NCBI RefSeq assembly: GCF_027595985.1
Contig: NC_073313.1
Span: 81,260,494-81,324,493, forward strand
Source of the DNA: Sorex araneus
Taxonomy: Eukaryota; Chordata; Mammalia; Eulipotyphla; Soricidae
Length of the DNA: 64,000 nucleotides
Reading direction: 5' to 3'
Shown here: positions 31,392-41,337 of the stretch, one piece after another
How the letters are laid out: the number at the start of each line of letters is the position of its first letter
Position numbering within the stretch: position 1 is the first letter of the stretch
Made by a program: the position numbers and the translations under genes
Notes under the pieces: model-generated
What the model was told of the DNA's origin: nothing
What the model saw: the letters and a program-made list of their open reading frames with translations, nothing else
The model's database searches: none

Positions 31392-31547
31392 TTTTGGGTC
31401 TGGGGGCTACACTCAGCAGTGCTCAGAGCTTATTCTTCATTGTGCCCCCAGAGATCACTTTTGGCGGGCTCAGAGGACCATCTGGGATACCGGGGTTAAC
31501 TGCATGTATGACAATTGCCCTACCCACTGTACTATCACTCTGCCCCT
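31392..31547 (-). mobile_element. Diverged SOR-type SINE
   Basis: 'gggggctacactcagcagtg' to 'actatcactctgcccctc'. Confidence 0.8.
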
Positions 31548-31561
31548 CAATAAATGCAGGA

Positions 31562-31734
31562 TTTGCTTTTTGCTTTTTGGGTCACAACAGTGATGCACAG
31601 GGGTCACTCCTGGCTCTGCACTCAGAAATTACTCCTGGTGGTGCTCAGGGGACCCTATGGGGTGCTGGGAATCGAACCCGGATCGGCCCTGTACAAGGCA
31701 AACACCTTACCCGCTGTGCTATTGTTCCAGCCCC
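31562..31734 (-). mobile_element. SOR-type SINE
   Basis: Near full length; 'tcaataaatgcag' before and 'tcaatgcag' after suggest a damaged duplication. Confidence 0.92.
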
Positions 31735-32109
31735 AATCAATGCAGTTTTAAATCTGAGTTACAGCCCAAGCTGAGCTAAGCCTTACCTTTCTCTTTGGAA
31801 CTCCCTCCACCGCACACCATTTCCTTGGCCCTCCTGCTCCCAAGCACACAGAAATGCTCAGGCAAGATAAAGTTGTCACTGGAGCCCCGAGATGTGCTAT
31901 TGATGGATAGAAAGTCTCCAGATAGAAAAGCTCTTTTCTCAAAATTGAAATGTGTCTGTCACTGGGCATCTGGTTTCTCTCCAGATCCTGCCTGTTGGAC
32001 TAAAATGTGGGCAATGCCCATAGATGTGCCTAGATTTTAGGGAATAAATGATTTTGTATTTGGGGAGTAGATTTTTGGAGGTATATGAATAGACATAGAA
32101 TTTTTTTCC
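31735..32109. other. No gene supported
   Basis: Unique sequence. Frames on both strands lack domain features. Confidence 0.45.
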
Positions 32110-32248
32110 ATTTGGGGTTTTTTTTTGGGGGGGGCATGCCACCACATCTGGTGGTGCCCAGAGAACCTTATGGGATGCTGGGTATGGAACCCAGGTCAGG
32201 AGCATGCAAAACAGGTGCCCTAACCACTGCACTATCACTCCTGCCTTT
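32110..32248 (-). mobile_element. Diverged SOR-type SINE
   Basis: Shortened body; 'accactgcactatcactcct' head end. Confidence 0.7.
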
Positions 32249-32267
32249 CATTATTTTTTAAAAACAT

Positions 32268-32431
32268 GGTTTAGGGTACAGGAGGTAGCGTGCTTGCCAA
32301 GCACACAGTTGAACTGGGTTTGATTCCCAGTACCCCATATGGTCCGCTGAGTTTCACCAGGAGTGATCCCTGAGCACAGAGCCAGGAGTAGGCCCTGAGC
32401 ACTGTCAGGTAGGGCCCCAAAACAACAATGA
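32268..32431 (+). mobile_element. SOR-type SINE
   Basis: Head partly lost; 'gggtttgattcccagtaccc' B-box region intact. Confidence 0.8.
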
Positions 32432-32794
32432 AAAAGTATATTTATTTAGAGTTTAGGAAGCATGTTTACAATAGTGTTAACGTTTAGGGTTTGACTGGAC
32501 AGTGACCATCATTCACAACCACCAGGGTGCTCTTCACCTGTCCTTAAGTAACTTGTAATTCCCCTTTTCTTGCCCCTGCTGGGAAATGTTTTCAATCCAA
32601 GACCAAGGGTTTGTCTTCCTTCGATTTTATTTTGATTTTATTTCCTTATTTTCTTTCTCTCTAGATCACAGATGAGATCATCCAGTATTTGCCATTCCCC
32701 TGATGTTGTTCAAGTAACATGACACCCTCCAGTCAAAAAAAAACCAAAATCCAAAAAGGAGAAAATGAAATAAGCATTTAAAAACTTGTAATAG
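32432..32794. other. No gene seen
   Basis: AT-rich unassigned sequence. Confidence 0.5.
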
Positions 32795-32960
32795 GGGGGC
32801 CCAGGGACATAACTCGAAGGGTTGGAACTATGCCTGGTTTACATGAGGCCCCAAGTTTGCTTTCAGACCCTGTGTTCCCAGAGCACTCCTGGGGCCTCTG
32901 AGCATGACCAGGGTAGAACTGGTGACCCTTGAGCAGTACTGAATGAAGCCCCCCCTGCAT
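32795..32960 (+). mobile_element. Degenerate SINE-like copy
   Basis: Recognisable only by 'cccagagcactcctggggcc' and the overall layout. Confidence 0.4.
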
Positions 32961-33049
32961 TGACTGCTGACCCAAAACCTCTGCCTAGTCTCCACTACAA
33001 AGCAGCCTGAGGTCTGGGAGAAAGAACAGCAGTTAAGAAACATGTCTTG

Positions 33050-33223
33050 GGGCTGGAGCGATAGCACAGTGGGTAGGGCGTTTGCCTTGCACGCGGCCGA
33101 CCCGGGTTCGATTCCCAGCATCCCATATGGTCCCCTGAGCACCGCCAGGAGTAATTCCTGAGTGCAGAGCCAGGAGTAATCCCTGTGCATTGCCAGGTGT
33201 GACCCAAAAAGAAACAATATAAA
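33050..33223 (+). mobile_element. SOR-type SINE, near consensus, with TSD
   Basis: A box TAGCACAGTGG at 33062-33072 and B box GGTTCGATTCC at 33105-33115 both intact. AAGAAACATGTCTTG duplicated at 33035-33049 and 33224-33238. It is inserted within an older SINE whose remainder follows ('tgcgcctgaccagggtttga'). Confidence 0.96.
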
Positions 33224-33609
33224 AAGAAACATGTCTTGCATGCGCCTGACCAGGGTTTGATTTCCAGCACCACCGGCTCCTTCAAGCATGGCTGGGTGTA
33301 GCCCTGGAGGGCCCCCGCAAGGCCGGGCTAGCCTCAGTAACTGCAGCACTGCAGAGCCCAAGCGTATCTAAGGCCCTTGCATGGAGGCTAGAGTTACGAC
33401 AGGCTCTGCTTGTAGCACGCCCTCACTGCTGCAAAGTCCCTCTGACCCCTTGTGGGAATGTTTTAAAACTACTTTATATTTCGGTTGGCGGATAATAATA
33501 GCCTGGTGGGCCCCCCGGGGCTTCCTGCAGAGGCAGGCTGAGAATTGCTGGAGATGGCCCTGTGGTCCCTATAAAATAAAAATAGAAATTTGCTAAAAAG
33601 TTTTGAGCC

Positions 33610-33990
33610 TATTTGAGGCTGGTCTCTCATTCTGGGCAACTCAGAGAAGGGAACACCAAGTAAAATGTGGTCGGAGGTCATGCGGGGGAAGGGTGACACG
33701 TGCCGAATGTAGACTAGAGACTGAACACAATGGCCGCTCAACACCTTTATTGCAAAGCACAACACCTAATCAGAGAGAGAGAAGGAAAGGGAATACCCTG
33801 CCATAGTGGCAGTGTGGGGTGGGGGGAGACAGGACTGGGGAGGGTGGGAGGGACGCTGGGTTTACGGGTGGTGGAGAATGGGCACTGGTGAAGGGATGGG
33901 TTCCCGAACTTTGTATGGGGGAAACAGGAGCACAAAAATGTATAAATCTGTAACTGTACCCTCACGGTGATTCACTAATTAAAAATAAAA
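33610..33990 (+). mobile_element. L1 3' UTR, third subfamily
   Basis: 'gggaataccctgccatagtg', 'aaatgtataaatctgtaact' and 'cctcacggtgattcactaat'; shares this end with 58890-59245. Confidence 0.75.
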
Positions 33991-34007
33991 AAAAGTTTTG
34001 AGCCTAG

Positions 34008-34180
34008 GGGCTGGAGCAATAGCAGAGCGGGTAGGGCATTTGCCTTGCACGCGGCTAACCTGGGTTCAAGTCCCAGCATCCCATATGGTCCCCCGAGCAC
34101 CGCCAGGAGTAATTCATGAGTGCAGAGCCAGGAGTAACCCCTGAGCATCGCCGGGTGTGACCCAAAATGTAAAAAAAAAA
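34008..34180 (+). mobile_element. SOR-type SINE with TSD
   Basis: GTTTTGAGCCTAG before; GTTTTAAGCCTAG after (one difference). Sits at the tail of the L1. Confidence 0.95.
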
Positions 34181-34219
34181 GTTTTAAGCCTAGTCGCTCA
34201 ATTAATTCGACTTTGGACA

Positions 34220-34377
34220 TTTTTTTTTGGAGGAGAGAGGGCTTGAGCCTCTCTCAGTGGTGTGCAGAGGTACTCCTGGCTCTGTGCTCAGGGGAACCAT
34301 ATGCTGGACCAGTAACCAAACTAGGATCAGTAGCATGTAAGGTAAGTGCCTTCCCCCTGTACTATTTCTCTGCACAC
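34220..34377 (-). mobile_element. Diverged SOR-type SINE
   Basis: 'tactcctggctctgtgctca' and 'ctgtactatttctctgcaca'. Confidence 0.7.
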
Positions 34378-34409
34378 TAGCAGTCTTCAGGGGGTAATTG
34401 AGGGGGAGC

Positions 34410-34562
34410 AAGGCATGTCACACCCAGTGGGGCTCAGGGGCTATTTCTGGCTTGAGTGACCCCTAGCATTATTGGGGGGACCTTTTTATATACGGTCCCA
34501 GAGAATAAAACCAGGGTAGGCCACACGCAAGGCAGCTGCCTTAACATCTGTAAAATCCCTCT
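34410..34562 (-). mobile_element. Diverged SOR-type SINE
   Basis: 'gtcacacccagtggggctca' with 'ggccacacgcaaggcagctg'. Confidence 0.65.
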
Positions 34563-34606
34563 TGAGATATTTTGAAAATCTTTTCTAAAATAATTATTTA
34601 ATTAAA

Positions 34607-34647
34607 GAGCTGTGCAGCCAACCCGGGTTTGATTCTCAGCATCCCAT
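34607..34647 (+). mobile_element. SINE, left half (split by retrocopy)
   Basis: 'gcagccaacccgggtttgat' through 'cagcatcccat', cut exactly where the pseudogene tail begins. Confidence 0.75.
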
Positions 34648-35789
34648 TTTTTTTCTGGGAATACTTATTTATTTAGTTTATTAACACCAAGATCTGAAAA
34701 AAAAAACACCTCTAAACACAGGATAAGAAAACTTGAACATTAACATTCTTCTTCAGTTTCGGGTAGCTCTGCAATACGGAAAATATACAAACTTCAAACA
34801 GCTGCAAAAATAGTGTCTTTGGGAGAAAATAGAGTTTCTACATCCATACAAGAAAAATAGGCCTTTTTCTAATCCCACCCAGTCCTGGAGCAGGTGGAGG
34901 GTGGACAGTCACCACTGGCCACCCCGAGCAATGCCAGCTCTCCCTCTCCCCCATTACCCACATGGGGCTGGGCAGGCTGGCGGCTGCTTAAGACAATCTT
35001 AGTCAGGGTGAAAGCGAGATGAATATGCCCCTTGGGAAAGCGCTGAGTTGTCCCCTCTGCCAGCAGCTGGATTGGTCAAGTGTGGGGCCCCTGAGGGCTA
35101 CTTTGGTCAGCTCCTCCAGTTAGAGGGAGGGATGAGGTGAGGGGGTGGCGGGATGGGGGGTACTGCAGCCTTGGAGGAGGGCACCCCCTCTCCTTCACTC
35201 AGCAGCTGGCTGCACTCCCAGATGGGCCCCCCTGGGACTCCCCTGGCCCTTCTGGGGGACTTTCCACCAGGCGAGGAAGGTGTGGAGAACACAGGCGGGA
35301 CTTGTGAGCTGCCTAGCTGTGAGCAGGGAAGGCGGGGACCCCTTCCATTCCCAGGGGCCTGTGTCCAACAGGATGAGGACCCGGGGCTTTGACACAATAA
35401 ATGAAAGTGCTTGAAGGCCGAGAGGGAAGGGCTCCTTCATCCCCCAGCGCAGGGGACAGGGAGGAGCCTGCCACCAAGGCACTGGTCTCCATGGAAACAT
35501 GGGGGGAGGGGGCCTTCAGACCATCAAGGAGCTCTGGAACAACACAGGTTCTTCTGCCGGCGGGGGGAGCAGCCATGGCTCAAACGCCAGCGACGGGGAG
35601 GCCTTGGAGGCCTCCGGATCCTTCCGAGGCGGGGGCCGGGGGCTGGTAGGGGGCATTGGGGACCCGGGGCTGGAGGGGCAGTTGCGGAAGATGAAGCCCA
35701 TGCTGGGGAAGAGGGGCTTCATCAAGCTGACGGGGCAGAAGGCCGAGCTGGTCCGGTTGAAATGGACTTTGTTCTTGTCGGGGCAGGAA
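34648..35789 (-). pseudogene. 5'-truncated processed pseudogene
   Basis: Retrocopy read on the minus strand. An 88-89 codon open C-terminus (35516 to about 35785) contains FNRTSSAFCPVSLMKPLFPS, MGFIFRNCPSSPGSP, RPPPRKDPEASKASP and ends EEPVLFQSSLMV-stop. A GC-rich and then AT-rich 3' UTR follows, with AATAAA signals at about 34665-34675 and a short A-tract (T8 at 34648-34655) about 15 nt further on. There are no introns. The 5' part of the parent is missing and no start is present. The parent protein resembles the C-terminus of the FAM117 family (FAM117A) from memory; this is unverified. The frame is still open, so insertion may be fairly recent. Confidence 0.75.
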
Positions 35790-35795
35790 TTACTC

Positions 35796-35872
35796 CGAGC
35801 ACCGCCAGGAGTAATTCCTGAGTGCAGAGCCAGGAGTCAACCCTGTGCATCACCAGGTGTGACCCCCCAAAA
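35796..35872 (+). mobile_element. SINE, right half (split by retrocopy)
   Basis: 'cgagcaccgccaggagtaat' to 'tcaccaggtgtgacccccca'. About 10 bases of SINE ('atggtcccc') are missing between the halves. Confidence 0.75.
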
Positions 35873-35874
35873 AA

Positions 35875-36300
35875 GCGGTGATTTACAAGATTATTGATAG
35901 CTGAGTTTTAGGTATACAAAAATTCAACACCAATCCTACAACCAGTGTCAGCTTCCCTCCACCAGTGTTTCCATGCTCCACCCCACACCCCATCCCCCCC
36001 ATCCCCTGGCTGTTACCTGACAGGCAAGTTACAAATTTCCAGTGGTCGCAGCTTAGATCTCAAGTTTTCAGTGTCCTTGAGTCTGTGTCAGTGTTGCTGA
36101 GTCTGATGGCTACACTATTCTCCCACATAATCGGTATAACTGCAGCCCCGACCCCTGGTCCCCCCTACTTCCCTTTCTCTTTTTCCACTCCCCTTGATTT
36201 CTTTCCTTCTCTGCCCTTCTCTCCAACCTCTGGGGTCAAGGGTGTTCTAACCATCCCTCCCCCATACATTTCCTCATCCACTTATTCTCTGTACCACAGA
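35875..36300 (-). mobile_element. L1 3' UTR, second subfamily
   Basis: 'acaaccagtgtcagcttccc' and 'atctcaagttttcagtgtcc'; parallels 27735-28015. Confidence 0.6.
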
Positions 36301-36526
36301 TAGGCAAGGGTTCCTAATTCGCTTTTGTGCCTAGAATCTTGAGGGAAGCCAGTGACCACCCCAAATCCCAAATTCGTCTTCCCTGGAGCAGGCTGCCTGG
36401 ATTACATTATCAGGACCATTTCAGAAAGCATAAGAGACAATCATCTTCCAATTTAGGACCACCTTCCCAGGTCAATTGGTTTCTCTAGTGAGTGCCTTCC
36501 AAGATCTACAGTTCAAAACCAACAAA

Positions 36527-36709
36527 AGGGCCCACCGGAGAAATAGTTCAGTGAGTAGGGTGCTTGCTTTGCACATGGCTGGCCTGGGGCCACCCGGGTT
36601 CCATCCCTAGGATCCCTAGCATCCCGTATGGTATTCTACACCATCTGGTGCCTGGGACCCTGCCAGGAGTAATCCCTGAACACAGCTGGCTGTAGTCCAA
36701 ACACAAAAC
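36527..36709 (+). mobile_element. Diverged SOR-type SINE
   Basis: 'gggttccatccctaggatcc' with small duplications; end 'ctggctgtagtccaaacaca'. Confidence 0.75.
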
Positions 36710-37590
36710 TAAGAGGTAATGAGAAAGATATTTATTCCCTCTCCTAATCTATTATTGACCCAATGTTTGACACTCAAAAGTTTATTTCTCTTGAAGGGTG
36801 GGATTCTTTGAAATTGGTCTCCCAAGTGTTATCAGTAAAAGCATTCAAGGCTAGTTTTATTTCCGCACCACTAAGTTATACCTGCCATTCGTTATCAAGG
36901 AGATGATATGAAGAACGTTTGTACGGAAAAGAATCTGAATATCTCTATGTCCTCATTTTATGCATGGGAACTTTTAGGCCTAAATTAATCGCTGAGTTAA
37001 TGACCAAACAGATACCCAAGTGTCCCAATTCTCAGTATTTCTTCCACCCTCAATATCTAGGACTAACATTTGGCTTGTTAGACTTAAAAAAATACTACGA
37101 GTGGAGCACCACTTACAGGAAATTTTGATGATTTACTCACATGCAAAGAATCCGCTGGCCCATCTTTTCCACCAACCGGCTGTATTTTTTATTCTTGCTA
37201 AATATAAGAGACTGTCTGGGTCCCCCTCCCCCTTAGGAAGCTGGACTCCTGTATAAACCAAAACAGCTTACTAATAGTTTACTTCCCATTCTCTCCCGCT
37301 GATCACCTGAAACTGGCCAGGAAGCTACATTCCCTTGGTCAGATTTTGGAAGTGTGTCAGCAGCACCCCTTGCTGGTCAACCGAGGAAATGCAAAAGCTG
37401 CTGCTGACAGAATCAGGTCTCTTCCAAAGCTTTGAGGCTTCTAGGCTATGGGGAAAAAGGTCAGGGCAAAAAGAAAAACATTGCATTTGGGGTGGGGAGT
37501 AAGTTTATGGTTGCCTAACTAAGGTTAGATCTCAAAGTAAGAGGGTCTAGTTTTAATATACATGCTAGACTCATACACATGAATGAGATG
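36710..37590. other. Unique flank downstream of CCDC160
   Basis: Non-repetitive AT-rich sequence. 36938-36975 ('tgtcctcattttatgcatgg') may be an old MIR. No other exon found. Confidence 0.5.
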
Positions 37591-37596
37591 TTTATT
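37591..37596 (-). terminator. CCDC160: CCDC160 poly(A) signal candidate
   Basis: AATAAA on the minus strand, about 320 nt after the stop codon. It is the first canonical signal I see downstream of the stop, giving a 3' UTR of about 340 nt. Confidence 0.6.
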
Positions 37597-37918
37597 GTGA
37601 CATACATGGACACAAATGGCTACCAAGATCAAAAAATGGCTATGGGTTAGCATGGATAAATAAACTGGTGACTTGCTGTCTTAGTGAAACATAAACAAGA
37701 GTTCATGAAATTTCATTTGTGTTTGCATTGTTACCGTTAGTCACTTCATTTAAAGGGGACAATTGGTGGATTTCTCATGTTGACATGACACACATTGTTG
37801 GAGTCACCAAAGTGAACATTTCATCTCATTCATTTAAAGTAGGAGACAAAAAAAAGCCACAAGAATGTTGATTTGGCTCAAGGCTCCTGGAAGCCTTTGG
37901 CAGGGCTTCTCTCAAGAT

Positions 37919-38956
37919 TTAAGGAGAGTTATCCGCTGGCAAAATGTGAATAATGCCAACGGAATTTTTCGTTTCAAAGTATTTTCTCAGGAGTTCCAAT
38001 GCTCTCTTGTTTCTTCTCTGGATGGCTCGCTCGGCTTCCAGGTCGGCCTTGAGGGTATTTAGCTCTTCCTGGATCTTCTTCATTTCCATTTTGTAATAGA
38101 ACTGTAGTTCCTCTTTGAGAAGAGTACTTCCGATGTAATTCTGGTGCTTTAACTTCCGGATGGAGTCCTTCAGCCTCCTGTTGTCCAAAGTGAGCTTTTC
38201 AATCAGATGTTCTGAGTGCTGGAGTGCGAATGTCAGGTTTTTGATGGTTAAGGATTTTTCACAAAGTTCGTTTTTAAGGATCTCAATTTTGATGTCTTTC
38301 TTTGATTCTCCGAAGGTAGTACTGTCCTCAAATTCCTCTGATGAAACCTGGCGGGAGGTGACAAGTTCCTTCTCAGTCATTTCAAAATCGGATTCAATCT
38401 TCTGGCACTTCAAATTCAGCTCTTCCAGTTCTTTATTCAGAACATTCACATGGACTTTTGGTGTAGGAGCTTTTACAAGATCAGGACAAGCTGATATTCC
38501 CTCAATCTTATAGGCGGACCGAGCTCGAATTCGAGCTCTAAGGATGTTGTTGAGGGTCCTGAAGTCGCTGCTCTCCTGGGCTGGAGGCAATCCAGGCGGG
38601 ACCTGGGCCTGAGTCGGTACAAGTCTGACCTGGGCCTGAGTTAATCCCGGTTCGTTGGGGGGCTGAGGCGATCCAGGTGACAGGGAACTCGGACCTGCTC
38701 CATTATTCAAGATGTTCATCTTGTAGTCTCGTATATTGGGTTCTTTGACATTCTGGTAGAATAAGTCCTTCACCTTGAGACTAGTTTCTTCCTGACATTT
38801 TCTATTAGGTAGAGTAAGATGGCCTTCGTTTTTCTTGGCCTTCTCGGGTTTTCTGCCAGAACTAGAGGAGGCCACCTCTTCTAAGCTATCAGTTGGACTA
38901 GATACAGGTGTGTACATGTTATCATTCCACTGTTTTCTTCGGGCACCGGTGTCCAT
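37919..38956 (-). CDS. CCDC160: CCDC160, coiled-coil domain protein (main coding exon)
   Basis: 345 residues from the ATG at 38954-38956 to TAA at 37919-37921. The start MDTGARRKQWNDNMYTP and the C-terminal block ALELLRKY match the vertebrate CCDC160 family (human protein about 325 residues, X-linked). Residues 1-20 are the conserved N-terminus. About 85-130 is a Pro/Gln-rich low-complexity linker with a repeated TQAQV. About 171-205 and 222-328 are Leu/Glu/Lys-rich coiled coils (LNKELEELNLKCQKIESDFE; KKIQEELNTLKADLEAERA). There are no membrane segments or catalytic motifs, and molecular function is not established. The open frame runs upstream to 38980, where ttgtcttcag gives a good splice acceptor, so the frame may begin in the small exon at 47379-47433, adding 20 residues. 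GTG at 38971 is not a plausible start. The frame is intact and the gene appears functional. Confidence 0.92.
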   Translation of the reverse strand: MDTGARRKQWNDNMYTPVSSPTDSLEEVASSSSGRKPEKAKKNEGHLTLPNRKCQEETSLKVKDLFYQNVKEPNIRDYKMNILNNGAGPSSLSPGSPQPPNEPGLTQAQVRLVPTQAQVPPGLPPAQESSDFRTLNNILRARIRARSAYKIEGISACPDLVKAPTPKVHVNVLNKELEELNLKCQKIESDFEMTEKELVTSRQVSSEEFEDSTTFGESKKDIKIEILKNELCEKSLTIKNLTFALQHSEHLIEKLTLDNRRLKDSIRKLKHQNYIGSTLLKEELQFYYKMEMKKIQEELNTLKADLEAERAIQRRNKRALELLRKYFETKNSVGIIHILPADNSP

Positions 38957-38980
38957 TTCTTCCAGCACCACTTTTAATCC
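38957..38980 (-). other. CCDC160: 5' part of CCDC160 exon before conserved ATG
   Basis: 24 nt between the acceptor AG (38981-38982 region, TTGTCTTCAG) and the conserved ATG. They read GLKVVLEE in frame, with no stop. It is 5' UTR if the conserved ATG is used, coding if the upstream exon supplies the start. Confidence 0.7.
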
Positions 38981-40183
38981 CTGAAGACAAATTTAAAATT
39001 AAGGTTCGGGGTCAAAAAGAGAGAGAGAGAGAGAGCGTGCTAAATGTGTCTGCTGAGCACCAATGACTGTGGCCCCAAACAACACCACAATCCAGGGGCA
39101 ATATTTACACTGGTAGCTGGTGCAATGGAAAGAACAAAAAATTCCAGCTTTAGGCAAAGTAATATAAATATCTAAGAAAGAACAGGATAAGAGGAAAGAG
39201 GAGGGAAAGGGAGGAGGGGAGAGAAGAAAAAGGAAAAGTCAGGAGAGAGAAAGAGAAGGGGGCAGAGAGAAAGAGAGAAAGATATGGAGAAAAGGGAAAG
39301 GAAAGGAAAAAATGAAGGAAAAAGATAAAAAAAAGGAAAAAGAAAATAAGTAAAGAAGGGAAAGAAAAAGGAAAAAGCAAAGAAAGAAAAAGAAAAGAAA
39401 CAAAGAGGGAAAGAACAGAAAGAGAAAGAAAAGGAGAGAAAGAAAAAAGTAACAAGAGAAGGGAAAGGAATGACAGAAAAGATAGGAAAGAGATAAATAA
39501 AATAGGAGAAAAGAAAAGAAAGATAAAGAGAAAATGAAAGACGAAAGAAAGGAAGGAAGGAAGGAAAAAGGGAGGGAAGAAAGGAAGAAAAAGAAAAGGA
39601 AAAAAAGGAAAAGAGAATAAGTGAGGAAAAGAGGGAAAGATAGGAAAGAAATGACAGAAAATTAAGGAAAGGAAGAACAAGAAAGGAAAGAGAAAGGAAA
39701 GAAAGAGGAAGAAAAAGAAAAGAGAAAGGAATTAAGGAAAAAAAATGGAAGAACAAGGAAAGAGAAAGCAAAAGGAAGGAGAAAGTGAAGGAAGAAAAGG
39801 AATACAGGGGGAAAATAGAGGAAGGATAGAAATAATTAAAAAGGGAGAAAGGAAAGATAAAGAAAAAAGAATGAAAGGAAAGAAAAAAGAAAGAGAAGGA
39901 ATAAAAATGAGAGAAGATGGGAAAGAATGAACAGAAACACAAGAATAGAAAGAAAATGAAACGAAGAAAAAGAAAGTTAAAAGGGAAGAAAGAACAGGGA
40001 AAGAAAGAGAATGAAAGAAAGAAGACAGAAAGGAAAGAAGACAGAAAAAGAGGGCAATGCAAATGAAAGGAAATTAAGGACATAAAAGAAAGAAATATAG
40101 AGAGAAAGGAAGAAAAAAGAAATATAAAAAAGGAAACATAAGGGAAGAGAAAGAGAAAAGAAAGAAATAAACAATAAAGGAGG

Positions 40184-40368
40184 GGGCTGGAGAGATAGCA
40201 CAGCGGGTAGGGCGTTTGCCTTGCACGCGGCCGACCCGGGTTCAAATCCCAGCATCCCATATGGTCCCCTGAGCACGGCCAGGGGTAATTCCTGAGTGCA
40301 GAGCCAGGAGTAACCCCTGTGCATCGCCAGGTGTGACCCAAAGAGCAAAAAAATAAATAAATAAATAA
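40184..40368 (+). mobile_element. SOR-type SINE in polypurine tract
   Basis: Near consensus; tail (AAAT)n 'aaataaataaataaataaag'. Preceded by 'caataaagg' similar to the 3' flank. Confidence 0.95.
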
Positions 40369-40499
40369 AGGAAAAGGGGAAATGAAAGAGAAAGAAAAAC
40401 AAATGCTGCCTGAGCCGAAGCTGCTTGTGCCCACATAGCTGAGCAAATGTGGTGCCTGAGCATGTGTGTTGCCCACACTCCCTTCTTCTTCTTCTTCTT

Positions 40500-40677
40500 C
40501 TTTTTTTTTTTTGCTTTTTGGGTCACACCCAGCAGTGCACACGGGTTACTCCTGGCTCTGCACTCAGCAATTACTCCCTGGCGGTGCTGGGGGACCATAA
40601 GGGATACTGGGAATCAAACCCAGGTCGGCCGCGTGCATGGCAAACGCCCTACCCAGTGTGCTATTGCTCCAGCTCCC
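40500..40677 (-). mobile_element. SOR-type SINE in polypurine tract
   Basis: The only reverse copy in the tract; preceded by (CTT)n at 40483-40500. Confidence 0.94.
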
Positions 40678-40822
40678 CTCTTGAGATGTGTACTTTCATG
40701 CTCTCATATCTAATGCTGGGAAAAAGAGAAAGGATAGAGAAAAAATGAAAGAGAAGGAATGAAAGTAAAGAGTGAAAAAAGTAAATGAGAGGGAAAGAAA
40801 CTATATCAATAAAGTAAAGTAC

Positions 40823-40823
<1 letters not shown>

Positions 40824-40899
<76 letters not shown>
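40824..40899 (+). repeat. Pure (GAAA)n microsatellite
   Basis: About 19 uninterrupted tetranucleotide units, the most homogeneous part of the tract and possibly the seed of its growth. Confidence 0.95.
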
Positions 40900-40900
<1 letters not shown>

Positions 40901-41198
40901 GGAATAGAGACAGTGGAGAGAAAGAAATGAAAGAGCAAGAAAGTAGATAAAGAAAAGGAAAAATGAAAGAAAAGAATTAAAAACCGAGAAAGACAGAAAG
41001 GGAATAAAAGGAAAGACAAGAATAGAAAGACAGAAAGGAAGAAAGAATGAAAGAGGGAATGGAAGTGAAGAATGAAAAAATAAGAAAGAGAAAGAAAGGT
41101 ATAGAAAAAGGAAAGACAGAAAAAAGATAAAGAAACTGTGAAGGAGAGAAAGAAAAGAGAAAGGATGGAAGAGAGGAAAGAAAAGAAAAAAGACACTA

Positions 41199-41337
41199 AG
41201 AGGGTGCTAAGTGAAAGCACAGCAGGTAGGGCCTTTGATATGCATGTGGTCTATCTGGGTTCAATTCCCAGGAGCAATTTCTGAGTGTATGAGCTAGGAG
41301 TAACTCCTGTGCAATGCTGGTTGTGATGCAAAAAGAA
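41199..41337 (+). mobile_element. SOR-type SINE, internally deleted
   Basis: Head 'aagtgaaagcacagcaggta'. The 'atggtccc ... gccagg' segment is missing. Confidence 0.8.

Noticed and set aside
35411..35897. Plus-strand open frames of 82-136 codons over the pseudogene
   Set aside because: Antisense shadows of a GC-rich retrocopy; the minus strand has the recognisable C-terminus, poly(A) signal and tail.
38957..38971. GTG at 38969-38971 as CCDC160 start
   Set aside because: Non-ATG start without support. The conserved ATG at 38954-38956 or the upstream exon explains the frame.
39172..40542. 456-codon minus-strand open frame, and similar frames at 41598-43112 and 43233-43938
   Set aside because: Composition artefact: a polypyrimidine strand cannot encode stop codons, so it reads as Ser/Phe/Leu/Pro only. 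The frames also run through SINEs.
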